Source: Trichostrongylus colubriformis
Lineage: Eukaryota; Nematoda; Chromadorea; Rhabditida; Trichostrongylidae
DNA: 64,000 bases
Direction: 5' to 3'
NCBI GenBank assembly: GCA_963978905.1
Contig: OZ022261.1
Location: 35,386,102-35,450,101, forward strand
Part shown: one piece after another, positions 25,100-38,025 of the stretch
Layout of the letters: every line of letters starts with the position of its first letter
Position numbering within the stretch: position 1 is the first letter of the stretch
Program-made: the position numbers and the translations under genes
The notes under the pieces: model-generated
Databases searched by the model: none
Seen by the model: the letters and a program-made list of their open reading frames with translations, nothing else
What the model was told of the DNA's origin: nothing

Positions 25100-28000
25100 C
25101 CTTTAAGTGTTACACAGTTGTCAAGATGTGATAAAGTTTAATGAGGGTCTGTAAAGTTGTAAGGTATATGTCATTGAAATTGGTCTTTCATATTTTAACA
25201 TACTGGTGGCAAATGCCACAGCTGCCCATTTTCTCAGCCTCTAATGGAAAAATTTCAATTCTTGTTATAGTCTCATTTACTGAAACGATCAAGGTTGAAA
25301 GTAATTTCTTGATTTCATCAAGACTGAATGGAATTCCAAATCTCCAATTTTGGTAAATCCCTTTTTTCTTTGATAATCGGATTTAACGAAGTGGTATCAT
25401 TGAGCCAAATAGCCCATAATTATGACAATAAAATGATCAATGACACATTAATTTTCTCGCATGATTATTCGACATAGAGCGCGGGAGGTCAGCTTCCAGA
25501 CACCGATGAAGGAGAAAGAGCAGGTGCAGATTTTTGCGCGCTCATGTACTATGGCGATGCACATAGGGATGGTGCCTACGCTGATGTAAATTTTGGCCAA
25601 CCTTTAAGGAATACAAAGCTTGAGGAGTATGTACCACAAAAAAAAAAAGAAATACTGGACAATTTTTTCCACAGTAGAAATTGATTCACCTACTGTACTG
25701 CGAAGCTCCTTCCCACGCAGGCTTGAGTAGGAATCACATATCCTGTCTGTCTCAAAATGATTATTTGGCATGGTCTAGCACAAGAAAAACTTCACACAAG
25801 TTAAAATGCAAAAGCGCATAGCACAAAAAAATAGTAGGATAAATGGTGTGTCATGGATTCATTCGAAACTAACGCCCCTTTCTTCAGAGGCATTGTAAAA
25901 AGTACCAGAAAGTGAGAGCTGAAAAGACCTGTTTCTCGAAAAGAAACGTTCCATTTCAGAAGAGGTTGTGTGTGGCGAAACTTGCTTTGAAAAAGCGCGG
26001 GTTGAGGTGTTATCACGATCCCGCTGCACTGGGAATCGCGCTGACGCGCATCCATCAGGGAAATTGCTACCACTGCGGGCCAACGTTTGCTGCTGTCTGT
26101 CCTAGCTCCTCGCCCTTCTGAATCTACCCCAGCTGTTAGGGATGCAGGGGGCGCGAAGGGGAAGGATTGAAGAAGGATTTTTGGGTTTTCATTTTTCAAG
26201 TTTTTTTTGCCGTTTCATCTCGCTCTTCCCCTACTGTCGCAGTACTGAGTAGCTGTACTTTCGTATTCTCTAATTATTCCACAATATGCCTATCTTACTT
26301 TTCCCGGTGTCTTTAATCAGTGCTGTTTTTTGCGCCTTTTTTCGTTGGAAAAGTTGTTGTTTTAAAGGCTTTCCTAGAATAATTTTCCTGTTTGTTTAAT
26401 TCATGAAAACGCATGCCCAAACCACAATAAAGAAAAATATTATAACCATGTTTCAAGTAGGATGAAATACCCTGAAAAAAATTCGCGATATTTATGCATC
26501 AATCTACCTAGAAGTTCAGTTGGGGTAACTCGTACAAATTTCTGCGATACGGTAACTTTTTCCAATATCTTCTTGTCATTGACATGTCTACCTCGATACC
26601 TGAGCCACTTCACCATCCATCATTTCTCAGCAGACGACTGACTATCTGTTCTAGCCGAGCCATGATTTAGGCACTAAAACGTTATCTTTCGCTCCAGAAA
26701 AATTCTACTTCCCGTTCAAAGTCCAAATAGCATATCTCTACTCCTTTCTGCTTCCATTGCCATAACACCAATATCATTCTTTCATTCCTTTACACCAATA
26801 TCAATCTCTTTTCTCTTCTTTATGCGAAATAGTACAGGTTTTTTCTACGCGAATTAATCTTTTTTTTGCAAATAATGTAATCTTCTCTCACGTTCGCAGC
26901 GCATAATCGATACAATCCTTTTTCTATCTGATGCCCTGAACATAAGTTTCAAACTTATCTAGCGAATCGGCCCAATTGCAGAAATGCAACACAAATTTCC
27001 TGTAATGCTAATATTCGCATAAGGAAAATGATAAGCAAAGCATCAAGTCATGCGTTTCAATTGGTGGGCGGTGCTTGTGAGGTGGGCGTGGCTCCGACAT
27101 AGGTCGCTTGGGTGCCAAGCATTGGATTTCTGCTAAAAAACCCTCCAAGCTACTACGGAATGGCGGAATCAGGGGCTCCTTACGCGTATAAGCTATTTAT
27201 GCAAAAACCTGTAAGTTAACGGGTGAAAGCATTTTTAAGCTTCATGCTGTACTCAGTGGTGCCGGTATAGTTGTTTCAGTGTAGATAACATGTTCTGATT
27301 GACAGTGGCATGATTTTTGGTCATCTTTGCCGTGACAGCGGTCCTTTCTCATGATGCGCTTTGACTGCTGCATGAGCCGAACAATTCAAATTTTTCGTTT
27401 TTTTTTTTCGGTGAAGTGTGCATATAAGATCCCTGTTAAATGTATGGAAAAGACTGCTAGTAAACGTTCAACCATATCTCGATCATTTGCCCTTAAAAGC
27501 CCTAGATATGGAACTACACATGTGTTATTTTTTAAGTTTCTTTCTATTTCTTGTGAATTGCAAAAAGGCTCTGAAGTTTAAATCAGCTTATTACAAATGT
27601 TGTGCCGGAAAACTAACTGCAAGCTGGCATTGCTGACAATATTTATATATAAAAAGAATTCGTCTACGGAAATCCCATGGTTCTTAACTTTTCCTGAAAT
27701 AACGCTACTGAAATGGACAATCTTAATTATCCGGTGAACTATTTTTTTCCAGGTCAATATTTGATTAACTATTCTAACATTATGCAATTTTATTCAATTT
27801 GCTCAATATTTGACAGCACTTTACTGCTTTGTTGATCGATTACCGTCAATTTCGGAAAAAAGAGCACATATTTTTTTCAGATTAGTTCAAGCTAAAGACT
27901 CACCCTCAGGGGCGAATATTACTGTATCAAAATGGTTTTATATTTCAATGTAAGTGATATGTGAATATACGAATTCTGAATTAGGTCGGAGCAGAACAAC

Positions 28001-28520
28001 GTAACGTGCATAAAGTATTGACTGATTTTATTGAGTGTTGATCCAATAACGATTGCGCGGCAAGGTCCTATTGCAGAACTACATCTGCTCAGAAAAAATA
28101 TGAAGTTTCTGGAATATTCTCAAGCTGAAGTTGTACAATTCTAACTTTAACTAGTGGAGGTGTATGAAACGCTGGCTTTATTTTTCCCTTGTTTATCATC
28201 ATTCTCTTGCGTTTATGTGTGTGAGCTGTACGAGGGTCGTGTTTCAATCGTTATAGCGTTCTTGGACACCTGCCTAGCCAACACGACGGCGTCAGAAAAC
28301 CAGCTGCTCGAAATTTTGAAACTATGTTGGTTCAGTTTCAATCCTACTCGCAAATAACTAGCACTGTCTAGGCTTGCTTCAGTTTCTATTGCTTTCTATG
28401 GGCTTCTGAAACTCTTAAATTTATTATGTTTATTGATTAGCTTTTGGATTTAATGTTTCTATCATATCTCGAGTAATAGCCGATTTGCTTCTATTGGCAC
28501 GGTGAAGACATCACTGAGAC
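25100..28520. other. No gene recognised
   Basis: Short frames only. The frame at 25801-26199 (minus) covers a GC-richer patch without a known domain. Confidence 0.5.
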
Positions 28521-28524
28521 TTGT

Positions 28525-28745
28525 GGACAAGGCCAGACTTCGCGATTTTGCAATTCTGCCACTTTTCAATTTTGCCAAACGACAGTTATGCGGTATCGCA
28601 CTTTTGCGCGCGACTCTGCGGCTTTGAAAATCCATAATGTTGCAATTTCCCTTGTGAAAGCACGACACCGTGAAATTACAAAGCCGCGCAATCGCAGAAT
28701 CGTGAAACTGAAAATCGCAAAATCGCGAAATCTGACGCCGAACTA
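28525..28745. repeat. Inverted repeat rich in GCGATTTTGC
   Basis: The left arm TTCGCGATTTTGCAATTCTG and the right arm complement (TTTCGCGATTTTGCGATTTT near 28735) are inverted. The interior carries TTGCGGTATCG and CGGCTTTG motifs. A related sequence lies at 33365-33550. Confidence 0.6.
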
Positions 28746-29264
28746 CCACAAATGAGGAAAGAGAGACTTGAAGACGAAGTGAGGAAAGTGAAAACTAGAT
28801 CTGAATTCGACCTTGAGGCACGAGACTCTTGAGCAATGACGTACTTGACTTCGGAAGGTTTGTATAACTCGTACGTTTCGTTAATCTCTGGTCTAACACG
28901 ATGCATTTTTCGTCCTCTATGAATTTCCTTCGTAATCTTAAAAATCAAATCAAAATAAAAAAGTCTTCTACCAGTAAACTTCTCGGTTCGATGAACGAAT
29001 CAAAGTCGGAATTTTGATGGTCAACGGAAGGCCATAATTATTCTGAAGTGTGAAAGACACTGAGAGGGAGTCGATTTGCTTATGACTATGCTTCCCTGAC
29101 CAAGTGACCGTCGCCTCTTCGCCCCTAGAGCCCTTTGACTTCTCCACCCTCTCGGACGCCGCACTTCGTTGAACGTTACTTTGAGGAGCTATGTACAACA
29201 TCAGTGGATTCTTGTTATTTCGCGTAGGAAGCTGCATGTGACCCGTAGTAAGAAAATTCAACAT
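28676..29264 (-). other. Two adjacent coding-looking minus-strand frames, unidentified
   Basis: Frame 29264-28968 includes SKGSRGEEATVTWSGKHSHK and SLSVSFTLQNNYGLPLTIKI and ends SNREVYW-stop. Frame 28948-28676 includes RGRKMHRVRPEINETYELYK and PSEVKYVIAQESRASRSNS, then runs into the inverted repeat at 28525-28745. The composition is like coding sequence, but no domain is recognised. They may be a transposon remnant or a decayed gene. Confidence 0.25.
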
Positions 29265-29269
29265 AGTTC

Positions 29270-32200
29270 ATGGTTAACAAAAGTGCTTGAATTTCCGTGG
29301 GCTGTTTTTTTAAATGAAGTTGGGGAAGAGGGAGGGGCACTCACTTTTATGAAGATGAATTGCCGATCGGACTACCATTTTCGAGGACTGGTCCAAATCT
29401 GTCACCCTATCCTCCTTGGACCCTGTGGTCGCTGTGGAAGCAATTTTCAAATGAAGTAGGTCACCTTTTGTATTTGGAAACGCGCTGTTGGCTGCTTCAA
29501 GGCATAAACGGTATGATTGAAAAAGATTCAAGTGCTATCTCCATTTCTGCCTGACATGCGCTTTCAAAGGCATCGATCGCATTCATTTCCGTCATTTTGT
29601 TTGCTTCTTCACTCAAGCACATTTGAGTAAAAACAATGTGCGCAAAAAAACATGGGCGTGTCTTTTTTTGAAAAAAGAGAAGTACCCGGGTATCAACAAC
29701 CGCGTCCTGGTGTTGAATGGCCAAATAACGCATACATATGGCATGTGTGAATGGAACAAAGGAATTCGTCAACTGTGCCGCCACGGTTCAGAGGCCTCGC
29801 TTTGTCAATATGGTTGCGCTTAGTAATGGTTCCCGGATTCAAATAGTGAGGAGAATAGAGGTTCGAATGATTGCTCTCACTTGGTTTATAGCTTATTACA
29901 CGTTTTTTTACTTCAACTGCTGAACAAAGAGTAGGAGAGAAATTTTCTAGAATTCAGCGAAATCGTCCACGAAAAAATGAGTTTTCATGTCACCCATATA
30001 TTCATGTTGGATTTGCCTAATGTGGGCCGCGTGCAAAGTTTCACTCGAAGAAAATGTGAATCCGCCAAAAATATTGCATCACAAAGTCTTGGTCAGGTGG
30101 GCGGGGTCTCCGAGCAAGCATCGACCCCGTCGTCCGCGGCGGTCGCAGACGCATTGTGGGGACAGAAAGTTACGTAAACAGTTCCATTCTCCAGTTCCAA
30201 CTGTGGTATACGACGGTACGGGGCTTTTGATTGACGGCCCCACTCACCCGGCCAAGGATTCGGGGAGCTATGTCTTAGCTGGATTCTCACTTCAGCGTTT
30301 GAAACTTTGCATACGGCCCTTATTAGGCAGCCACAACATAAAATGAGGGTAACAAAAAAACTTCCGTGGATGATTCCTTCAATTGAGCCGTCGGTATGAC
30401 GTAGCGGATAAGGGACTCCTTTTGGCGACGACCGATTACCGTCGTCACCTAAAGGGAACGTTTTTCAAATGAGGTCCAGTATTGAGGTCAAAGCTGATGT
30501 CGATCTCGAATTTGCTGGTACGTTAACAAGGTACCCTCTGGTGTCCAAGTGGCGCTGCTCCACTGGCATAGTCCTGGAATCGAAACCACTTGTACATATG
30601 TTGGTCCAGCAATTAATTGTACAGGACATATGGCATTGAAACGGGTGTGCACGAGGACTGTCCAAATGGATCACCGCACAACGCGAATAGGGTCGCCGCG
30701 CGCGACAGCTGCCTAGCTAGTACCGTTGTGAATTGGCCTGTTCCCATTGTGAATTGGCGCAAAGGGATCACGTTGGAACTTGTCGTACGCGGTGCGCTAA
30801 ACAGCGTTACCCAGGTGAAGAGTATTGGCGTACACTCCGTTTGAATGCCATTACGATTCGTAGACATGCGAATACATGGCGCATCCCAAAAGGTAGATTA
30901 TCTAATCCCTGAAGCTAATCCGTTTATGTTTCCCAATTTGCAGGGAGTGTCAAACCTATAGAGCAATTCAGAGGAAGAGACAATGAAAAGCGATTAGATA
31001 ACAGCTCCTCTTCTTATATTTCTTTTTTTCCATCAAATTATATCCATTATATAAGCTTAGTTAGGTTACTTCTAACTAATAAGGAACGACAATTTCCCCT
31101 TTTCTCTTAGTAAAGGCATTTTATATAATTATGTGGAAACCTTATACATGTACATATTATTTTTGCATTAATATCATACATTATTATTACAGGTTATTAC
31201 TACCTTATGCATTAATTATTGTATTATTATTGTTGTTATTATTATTTATTATTATTGTGTTATTCTGAAGCCTTTTTCAGTTTTCGGCATTTATTTTGGT
31301 TTTTTTCCAAGCAGGCAGCTGGAATTAGTGGATAAATGCGCGGCCTAGTGTAGTAGTGTATCGACTGACTTTAGAAAGCCGAAAGATTGTCTAATCTTCG
31401 AGCTTCTCGGCTGCCAACCCCCTCAAAGCGCTCGGCTCTCCACTCGTGCTTCACGCTCGTCTTCATTGTGAAGCCTCTCGCACGCAATATCTCTCTCTTC
31501 ATAAGTTCATAATGACTAATACCTCACTTAGGAGTGAGTACTTGGTGTGGATCTTCCGGACTGAAATATTGTGAGAATCGTGCTTCTAAAAATACTGAAA
31601 GCTTTTCCGCGGCCCTCTTGGAATATCCGTCCGAATTGCTAGCTGCAAGGTACCATCGGCAGGGTTGCCATATTTTTCCCAGCACACAATACCAGCTAAA
31701 ACATGACTGCTCAGAACAAAATCCGTCAAATTAAACACATTTTTGTCAGCAGCTCCTATGCGGAATCGTCCTCTATTCAAAGAAATTCGAGTCGCTGTAA
31801 CCCGAAAAATCATATGTTTTAACGTCCTTCTCATCTAGACACTGCAGATCTCTCCTCAGAAAATTGTTTCGAAGTGCACGAAAAGTGGCAGTACGTCTTC
31901 TTGAAAACCTAGGTTTGTTTAGAACCGAACAGAATTTCACGCCTCGCTTCGAAAGTTTTGGTATATTTCAGTATCTCAATATTGGATTTAGCTTCATCGT
32001 TAGAATTGATCAATTTAGGCTAGATCATTGGGATGCATATTTCTAGTGAATGTAGTCAGTTTTGAATCATTTCTATGGTTTTATGTCCGTAGTTCATGAG
32101 GTGCATTCGTTGGTAATAGGGTTCCACTGCTTTGGAGTGAACTGGTTTATGGAGTTTGTAGCGGAATACGCCTACGATAGACCATCAGTAATTGACCAAA

Positions 32201-33360
32201 ACCATCCCAGAATGTAGCGCGGGTTTTGAGTTCCATGATGATATCGCTTTGTGGTGTTTGCACTTTAAAACTCCTTCCTAATAACCGATGACATCCTTCT
32301 TGCCATTGACGATCATGTTCCTCCGCGCAGGACCCACTGAGACTCCAAATCATTTTGTGCAATTTTTGGTTTAGCGTCCAAGAATCGCATTATGCCATTC
32401 TCTCAGATGATCATTTTCCGCATCGGTCGATCAACCGGAGTGTGCATTATTTTTTAACTTTGTATCTCTGGACCTAAAGTTAAGTCACGCTCACCCTACG
32501 ATGGCTACTTCTATTATTTCACTCCTTGGCAGCACCCCCTCCAAACCTAATTATATCCTGAGCCACTTCTGGTGCAATTTCTAACAATACAAGTTCTGAA
32601 GCATCAGGTTGCAGCAGCCCAAAAACGTGGTTTTCCGTGATCTCAAATAATGATCAGAACAGCGTCCGTTCTGAGAAGATATCTGAAACTTTGTACAATT
32701 AAGGAATAAATTAGAGAAGCTCGGGATGATTGACTTGAGAGAATCTTTTTCTTCATAACGGTATCCGATTCAGCCAAAAATTAATGAGAAATACTATAGA
32801 AAAACCACGACAAAACAGTCAATATGCAAAACAGTGGAAATTTTGCATCCGATCTGATACTTTGTATGGATAGCCCTTCTCTCCTAGCTGTCAGGTGCAG
32901 GACGTCAATATTAGAGCAGGCCCACTCGCTGCTCACCCAGAATGTTGCGTTTCATCTTTGTGGTTTCCTCGTACTCCTCATTAATCGGGTTTCTGTCTCC
33001 GAATGAGCAGTGACGCGTAGGTAAAAAATGTATTCAATGTAGATTGTGTGGAGTCATGCTGTTAGTGTATTTTGGGTGCGCGTCATTAGGACAGGGGATG
33101 CGCTCCGCAACGTACAGCGTGCAACGCGATGCGTGCGAGCTGAAGGCGCCCTGTATCTTAAAGCAAAATAAGTGGCAGAACGCAGTAGTTAGGATCCAAC
33201 CACCTCTGAACCTCCCAGTTCTCATGCATCGTATCGCGTGCCACTCGCGAGTTTTCTATCCTTATGGCACACCTCCCTCCGATTTTCAGTACTTTTCGAA
33301 TTGCATTGCACCATTTAAAAGTCCTGCATGCGATGGTTTGGGTGTAGATGAAAGCTGTAT
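29270..33360. other. No gene recognised
   Basis: AT-rich simple sequence near 31.05-31.27 kb. Open frames at 29.5-29.8, 30.0-30.35 and 30.6-30.87 kb have no recognised domain. Confidence 0.45.
31160..31262. repeat. (TTA)n-rich simple repeat
   Basis: Imperfect TTATTATTATTG units in an AT-rich stretch starting near 31050. Confidence 0.8.
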
Positions 33361-33364
33361 ATGT

Positions 33365-33550
33365 AAGGTCGCCGCCAAACTTGGAGATTTTGCAACTCTG
33401 CAATTCCACGGCTTTGCAGGTTTGCGGTGTTATGGCTCCACACACGAGGTTGCGGCACCGCAAAGTCTGAAGGTCTAGGTAGGAATCGCGTGCGAAAGTG
33501 CGACTCCACAAAATCGGTGAATCGCAAAATCATTCGCGGTGACTCGCACT
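33365..33550. repeat. Relative of the GCGATTTTGC inverted repeat
   Basis: GGAGATTTTGCAACTCTGCA, CACGGCTTTGCAGG and AAAATCGGTGAATCGCAAAA follow the same order as in the repeat at 28525-28745. Open frames through it on both strands are side effects of the repeat. Confidence 0.5.
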
Positions 33551-34353
33551 TCGCAGCCATTCCAACAAAGTCCTACGTTCGCCTCGCGAGCCCCGGTTAC
33601 GCACACGAGCGAGCGTGTTACGTGTTAGGCATGGTCGCTGCACATCACAGAATCAGGTGCCACCAATCAATGCATCTCCCCACGATGAAACACGTACGCC
33701 ACAGAAATCATGGGAGGGATGTGGGTCCCAGGATCTTGGCTGTTTCATTTAGTTATCGCAATACTGTCGCACAACACAGCATCCCTGCTTCATTTCCACT
33801 CACCGACCACATCATCTTATACAGTATCTCAACTCATAATTTATTAAGAGTAGTATCTGGTGCGCTTGCTTCGTATTCATCTTTGGGTCGACAATGGTGA
33901 TTCGATCATGATCAAGTATCCATAACATTCTTTATTCGGTCCTACATTGTAGGCACAATTCTGGCTTGATCAGTGGACCAGCATCGTCTCAGCTATCGCA
34001 TAATGCACTTTTATCACATTCCCTCTACGTAACTTGGTTTTGTGAATCGGCAATGTATTTCTTCTGGAAACGCCTTTGACTCGACACCCTGTGATTTAGC
34101 AACGCCTTTCCAAGATCTTTGATGTTTCAGGTAATGACAACTAGTGGAGAGTCGCCGGGATCAAGACACGACAAGAAGAACGGCAATCTCCCTGTGGTGG
34201 GTTACTGTTTTCCAGCTATGGGGACTTTTAATCGACCCCTTTCTTCGCTCATCTCTCGAAAAGCTTTTCTCTATTGAATTACCTGAAAATAGGTCGGTCT
34301 AAAGTGCAGATGACGCTCACGAGTTGTTGCTGTTTATGTGCCATACAGTAGGA

Positions 34354-34406
34354 GCTTTATTTATTTATTTATTTATTTGTTTACTTATTTATTTATTTAT
34401 TTATGC
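34354..34406. repeat. (TTTA)n microsatellite
   Basis: About a dozen TTTA/TTTG units with two interruptions (TTTGTTTACTTA). AT-rich simple repeat with no coding meaning, although an ATG-led frame runs through it. Confidence 0.9.
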
Positions 34407-34841
34407 GTCAGCTAGACGCGCTAGAGATAAAAGAAAAAAAAACAGACGAGACTTCTGGTTCGATAAGGTTTGGACAAGGGGACAGAGAGCCGATTGTTCG
34501 TGCAACAAAACAAGATGCAGAGAAATATTTCCGGTTCCCATCGAGGTTAAGCAGTAGTGGTAGAATAACCTCTATGAACGAAAAGTTCCGCCATAGAAGA
34601 AGAAGTGACCTCATGATTGTCTATTATTTTTGTTTTTTTGATCTTTTTGATCAGTATTTTTTAATCCTCTCCAAGAAGCCTTCCAAGGCATTTTGCAGGA
34701 CAAACCCGAGCAAGGAGTTCGCCAAAGGCTTAAAATGCCACGGACCTTGTACAGTCTTAATCCCATCCTTATTTTCCGAGCTATCGCTTATTTCAATATT
34801 TTTGCAACTTGTGCAGAGAGATTGAACCACCAGGCCTACTA

Positions 34842-35411
34842 TTATATATATAAAGCGCTTCGTCTGTCTGTTCGTACGTCTGTCATGAAATTAGGCATAA
34901 CATGAAAAGTAATCTCTGTGGAGATGCGGACAAGATTGGGAGCGTGGCGTGCACTGGAATGTTCCGTTTTCAGACCGAAAATTGTTAATTGGGTTCGAAT
35001 GTGCCCTAAGTAAGGAAAAGATGGAGTGAGGTGAGCGATGAGTTTGTGAAGGTTGTGAAAGAGGCCTGGGCACGGTGAGTGGGCGAGCGCACCCCAAGTG
35101 AGAGGTCCGTAAATCGAAAACTCATAACTCGGTTCCAACGCAGCCTTGAGAACACGAAAAACGGGGTAGGAATGATCAGTGTCCAAGCTACCTTGATCAC
35201 ACTTGAAATGAGCGAAAACCTTCACAGCCGGCGGACTGTGATGTGGTAATGGGTACTGAGTAAATTTATAGAAAAAAGCAATGCCGATTGGCTCACTGAC
35301 GCTCATGATGTTATGCGCGCAGTAGTGGACGCTAACCCAACTGGTTATTTTATAATTCTGTACTACAAAAACAGCAGCTGAAACCTTATCTGATCTGCTA
35401 CATATAGGCAT
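34842..35411 (-). other. Longest open frame (189 codons), repeat-derived
   Basis: Open from an ATG, with no recognised domain and an unusual composition (many His, Pro, Tyr, Leu). Its second half is the dispersed repeat shared with 40725-40945, where the matching frame is broken. I read it as a chance frame within repeat DNA rather than a gene. The first half (35110-35411) has no match elsewhere in the window. Confidence 0.3.
34860..35100 (-). repeat. Dispersed repeat, reverse copy
   Basis: The complement of this stretch matches 40725-40945: CAATTAACAATTTTCGGTCT... AACATTCCAGTGCACGCCAC against CAATTAAGAATTTTCAGTTC... AACATTTCAGTGCACCCTCC. Both end in a pile of CAGACGGACGGA-type sequence beside TGCCTAATTTC.TGACAGACG. 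It overlaps a long open frame. Confidence 0.65.
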
Positions 35412-35450
35412 TGGTTAGCAGACCATAACTTACTGGAAAATTGGAGCTTG

Positions 35451-36775
35451 GGGTGCGTAGCCTTATGTCGAGTTTTCGCATGGCCACGCGCGACGGGCGG
35501 CGCGGTGGATCTCTTCGTGTGATGTCGTACATTGCATATACTCCCTTTAGAGTGATCACAACTGCTATCTTGTATTTACTGTTTTTTATTTTTATGTTAT
35601 TGTGTCATTCTATAAGTAGTGTTGCTTTTTTTCGAGCGAAATTTTTTTCTCATAACGCTGCAGGTCTGTGTGGCTTTTCATATATCATACGGAAGAGATT
35701 TTCCTGCTTTACAAAAGGGCATTTTCAGTCTTTTATCCCTCATGATGAAGCCGATTTTCAGGCTGACGAGGCGGTTGACTTAGTCGACAAAATTTGACCA
35801 AACCGGCAATTAATTAAAACACTACCTTTCACTTCGGAAAAATTGATGAATCGTGTGTTTCTTCTTAAGAGGTCTCCTCGCGCCTTTTCCAACTTTGGTT
35901 TTTCCGCCACAGCACGGTGATTTTTGGCAATTTCTTCGGACCACGACACGAAAATTTTCTCAATCATTCAGTTCAAAGAGTGGTGAAACTTCAAGTAGAG
36001 GTAATGGGTAGTGATGGGGAAGCATAATTTACCGGACTTCTTGAATATCTGATGAAAAAATAAATTGTGAAATAATGTCATCTAGGCCCCCATGACATGT
36101 TTTTGAAATCCAATCTGAATCGCAGCCAAAACAAAAGCAAAACAGTTTCTCGATAGAGCAGAGAAAACCCTGACGAATGGTCCCTGAAGCAATGCTGAGC
36201 AAGGGATTTTAAACGAAAATTTCATTTTGAATAAATGTGAGTGCTTTCGAAAAAAGGAATTTAAAAAAATAACGAAGTGAGTAGTCGATCAAACAATTGT
36301 TGGAATATGTAGAAGAGGTCGATGCCAAGTACGGCACACATGACTGGTTGATTTCCCTAAAGCGAAATAGTATAGTGGTTTGATTAATCGCCGTTTTGTT
36401 AATTTCTGTCAATTAAACCTACCCCTTTGCCAGCCTGAAAATCGGCCTCATTTCGACATATCCGAAAATTGTACAGACCATATCGTAGAGCAGAAAAATG
36501 GCTCTCGAGTGATGTGTTTATTGCCGCACAAACTTGTAAATCTATTAGAAAATTTTTCGTTCGAAAAAACGACATCACTTATGGGATGACCCAATGCTAT
36601 TTTGGGTTTTTGAGGTACGAAAGTCACTGTTCTCAGACATAGGTGAGATAGACTGCTATTTTCTGAGAGACCTTCTTGGTACCGGGGCCGAATCCCAACC
36701 GACCGCGGCAAGTCTGCTAATGGCGCCGCGAGTGCGACGCGTCAAGCGAAAATTCGACATAAGGCTACACACCTC
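35451..36775. mobile_element. DNA transposon with 8-bp target duplication, host of the nested insertion
   Basis: The left end GGGTGCGTAGCCTTATGTCG and right end CGACATAAGGCTACACACCT are inverted. They are flanked by the perfect 8-bp direct repeat GGAGCTTG at 35443-35450 and 36776-36783. Without the inner 35600-36594 insert the element would be about 330 bp. An 8-bp duplication points to hAT or a hAT-like superfamily; no transposase is present. Confidence 0.85.
35600..36594. mobile_element. GGGTCATTCC fold-back element nested in an older transposon
   Basis: Starts TTGTGTCATTCTATAAGTAG after TA and ends CACTTATGGGATGACCCAA. Its arms are inverted copies (for example CCAAACCGGCAATTAATTAA near 35797 against TTTGATTAATCGCC near 36380). 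It sits inside the 35451-36775 element. The centre has diverged from the 10262 copy. Confidence 0.78.
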
Positions 36776-37079
36776 GGAGCTTGCGGATAGGCGGTGTTTG
36801 CACAGACATACTACCACAAATCTAATAAATATGTTCGGTGGCTGTGCAAAGTGAGGAGAGTAAATCAAATGGTCGGGATTTGGCATTGCGACGTCGCGCA
36901 CGCCACGACTCCACTGCGAATTGCTGTAGCCATGTGGTAACCATGTGGGATTCCATTTTGGACGTCAAGGGCTAACTTTGTGAAGTGCCTCCAATGAAAG
37001 GATAATAACAACGGAATAAATGGCTACAGGGCGATGCACGCAATCACATGCGAGCAAACATTTCGCAGAGCGTGCGACC

Positions 37080-37290
37080 GCGCGAAGTCTAAAGACACCA
37101 GGAGGGGGTAATTTTGGCTTACGGTAGAACAGACGTAGTGTGGACGAGCTTGAGTAGCCGCCATTGCACAAACTCGCCAATTTGACGCCTTGGCATGGTG
37201 CCAAAAGAAGATGGCTCTAATATAGATTTGTTTTTTCCTTTTAGTTTTAACTTTTTCTTTCTTATGTTGTTTCTAGATGTACTTACGGGT
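37080..37290. repeat. About 210-bp dispersed repeat, copy 1
   Basis: Shares GTAATTTTGGCTTACGGTAG, CACAAACTCGCCAATTTGAC, GCCTTGGCATGGTGCCAA and TTGTTTCTAGATGTACTTAC with 43765-43965, about 90% by eye and in direct orientation. The element class is unknown. Confidence 0.8.
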
Positions 37291-37860
37291 CAAATAAAGT
37301 CGGGGGGGGGGGGGGTGGGGAGACGCAAAATTTTCACCTACGTCAAAGCTTCTTTCCCTTCCTAGGGTTAGGCTAAAGCAGATGAGACCTATGCTTTGAC
37401 AGATGCTTTTTAATGTGGGAGGAGGGGATATCAATTTTAGCTCAAGCCTAGTAAGGGAAAGGAGCTTCGACGTCGATGCAAAGTTGCGTCTCCCCCCGTC
37501 TTTATTTGACCCTTCTGAGATTTTCAGGTATAGAAATGCACAATTAAGAAGATCCATAAGTAAACAAGTAAAATATGTCACTAGTAAACAGTAAAGAGGT
37601 AATAATTCTAAAATAAGGTTACATCAGGCCGAAGACAAGCTTTAAAATGAACGAAGCGTGGCTCGGCCACGGAAGCTTGCAGTTCGGACGGAAGCGCGCC
37701 CTGGGGGCAAATAGCGCCCTGTGGCGCGTTTTTCAACGCCGGTTTCGTTACACATTGTATCTACCGAACCCATATGTTTGTTTTCAGACGCCATTGTTTT
37801 CGTAAACGTTATTCTGCCCTTTCCCCCTCCCGGTGCCTCTAATCTAGCGACATTTACCCT

Positions 37861-38025
37861 TCAAACTCTTGTAATTTCCCTGTTACTTAACCAATAGAAG
37901 AGCTGCAAAAAGCAACTCCTTTTAGCGAAAACTGCCCAGAAAACGGTCAATGGGTCAGAGTTCCCACTCTTCAACTCTTGCGATTCCCCTGTTCTGCAAC
38001 CAATTGAAGAGCTATAAACGCAATG
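37861..38025. repeat. Two-copy tandem repeat, period about 110 bp
   Basis: TCAAACTCTTGTAATTTCCC... AATAGAAGAGCTGCAAA at 37861-37910 recurs as TCAACTCTTGCGATTCCCCT... AATTGAAGAGCTATAAA at 37971-38020. Confidence 0.65.

Noticed and set aside
30390..30462. Possible tRNA near GTCGGTATGACGTAGCGG
   Set aside because: The A box is off at key bases, there is no B box and no acceptor pairing.
33044..33478. 144-codon plus-strand frame as a gene
   Set aside because: It is built from a scrap of the MITE interior (about 33095-33160) and the GCGATTTTGC repeat (33365-33550).
34842..35411. 189-codon minus-strand open frame as a gene
   Set aside because: Half of it is a dispersed repeat also found at 40725-40945, where the frame is broken. 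No domain or splice context was seen.
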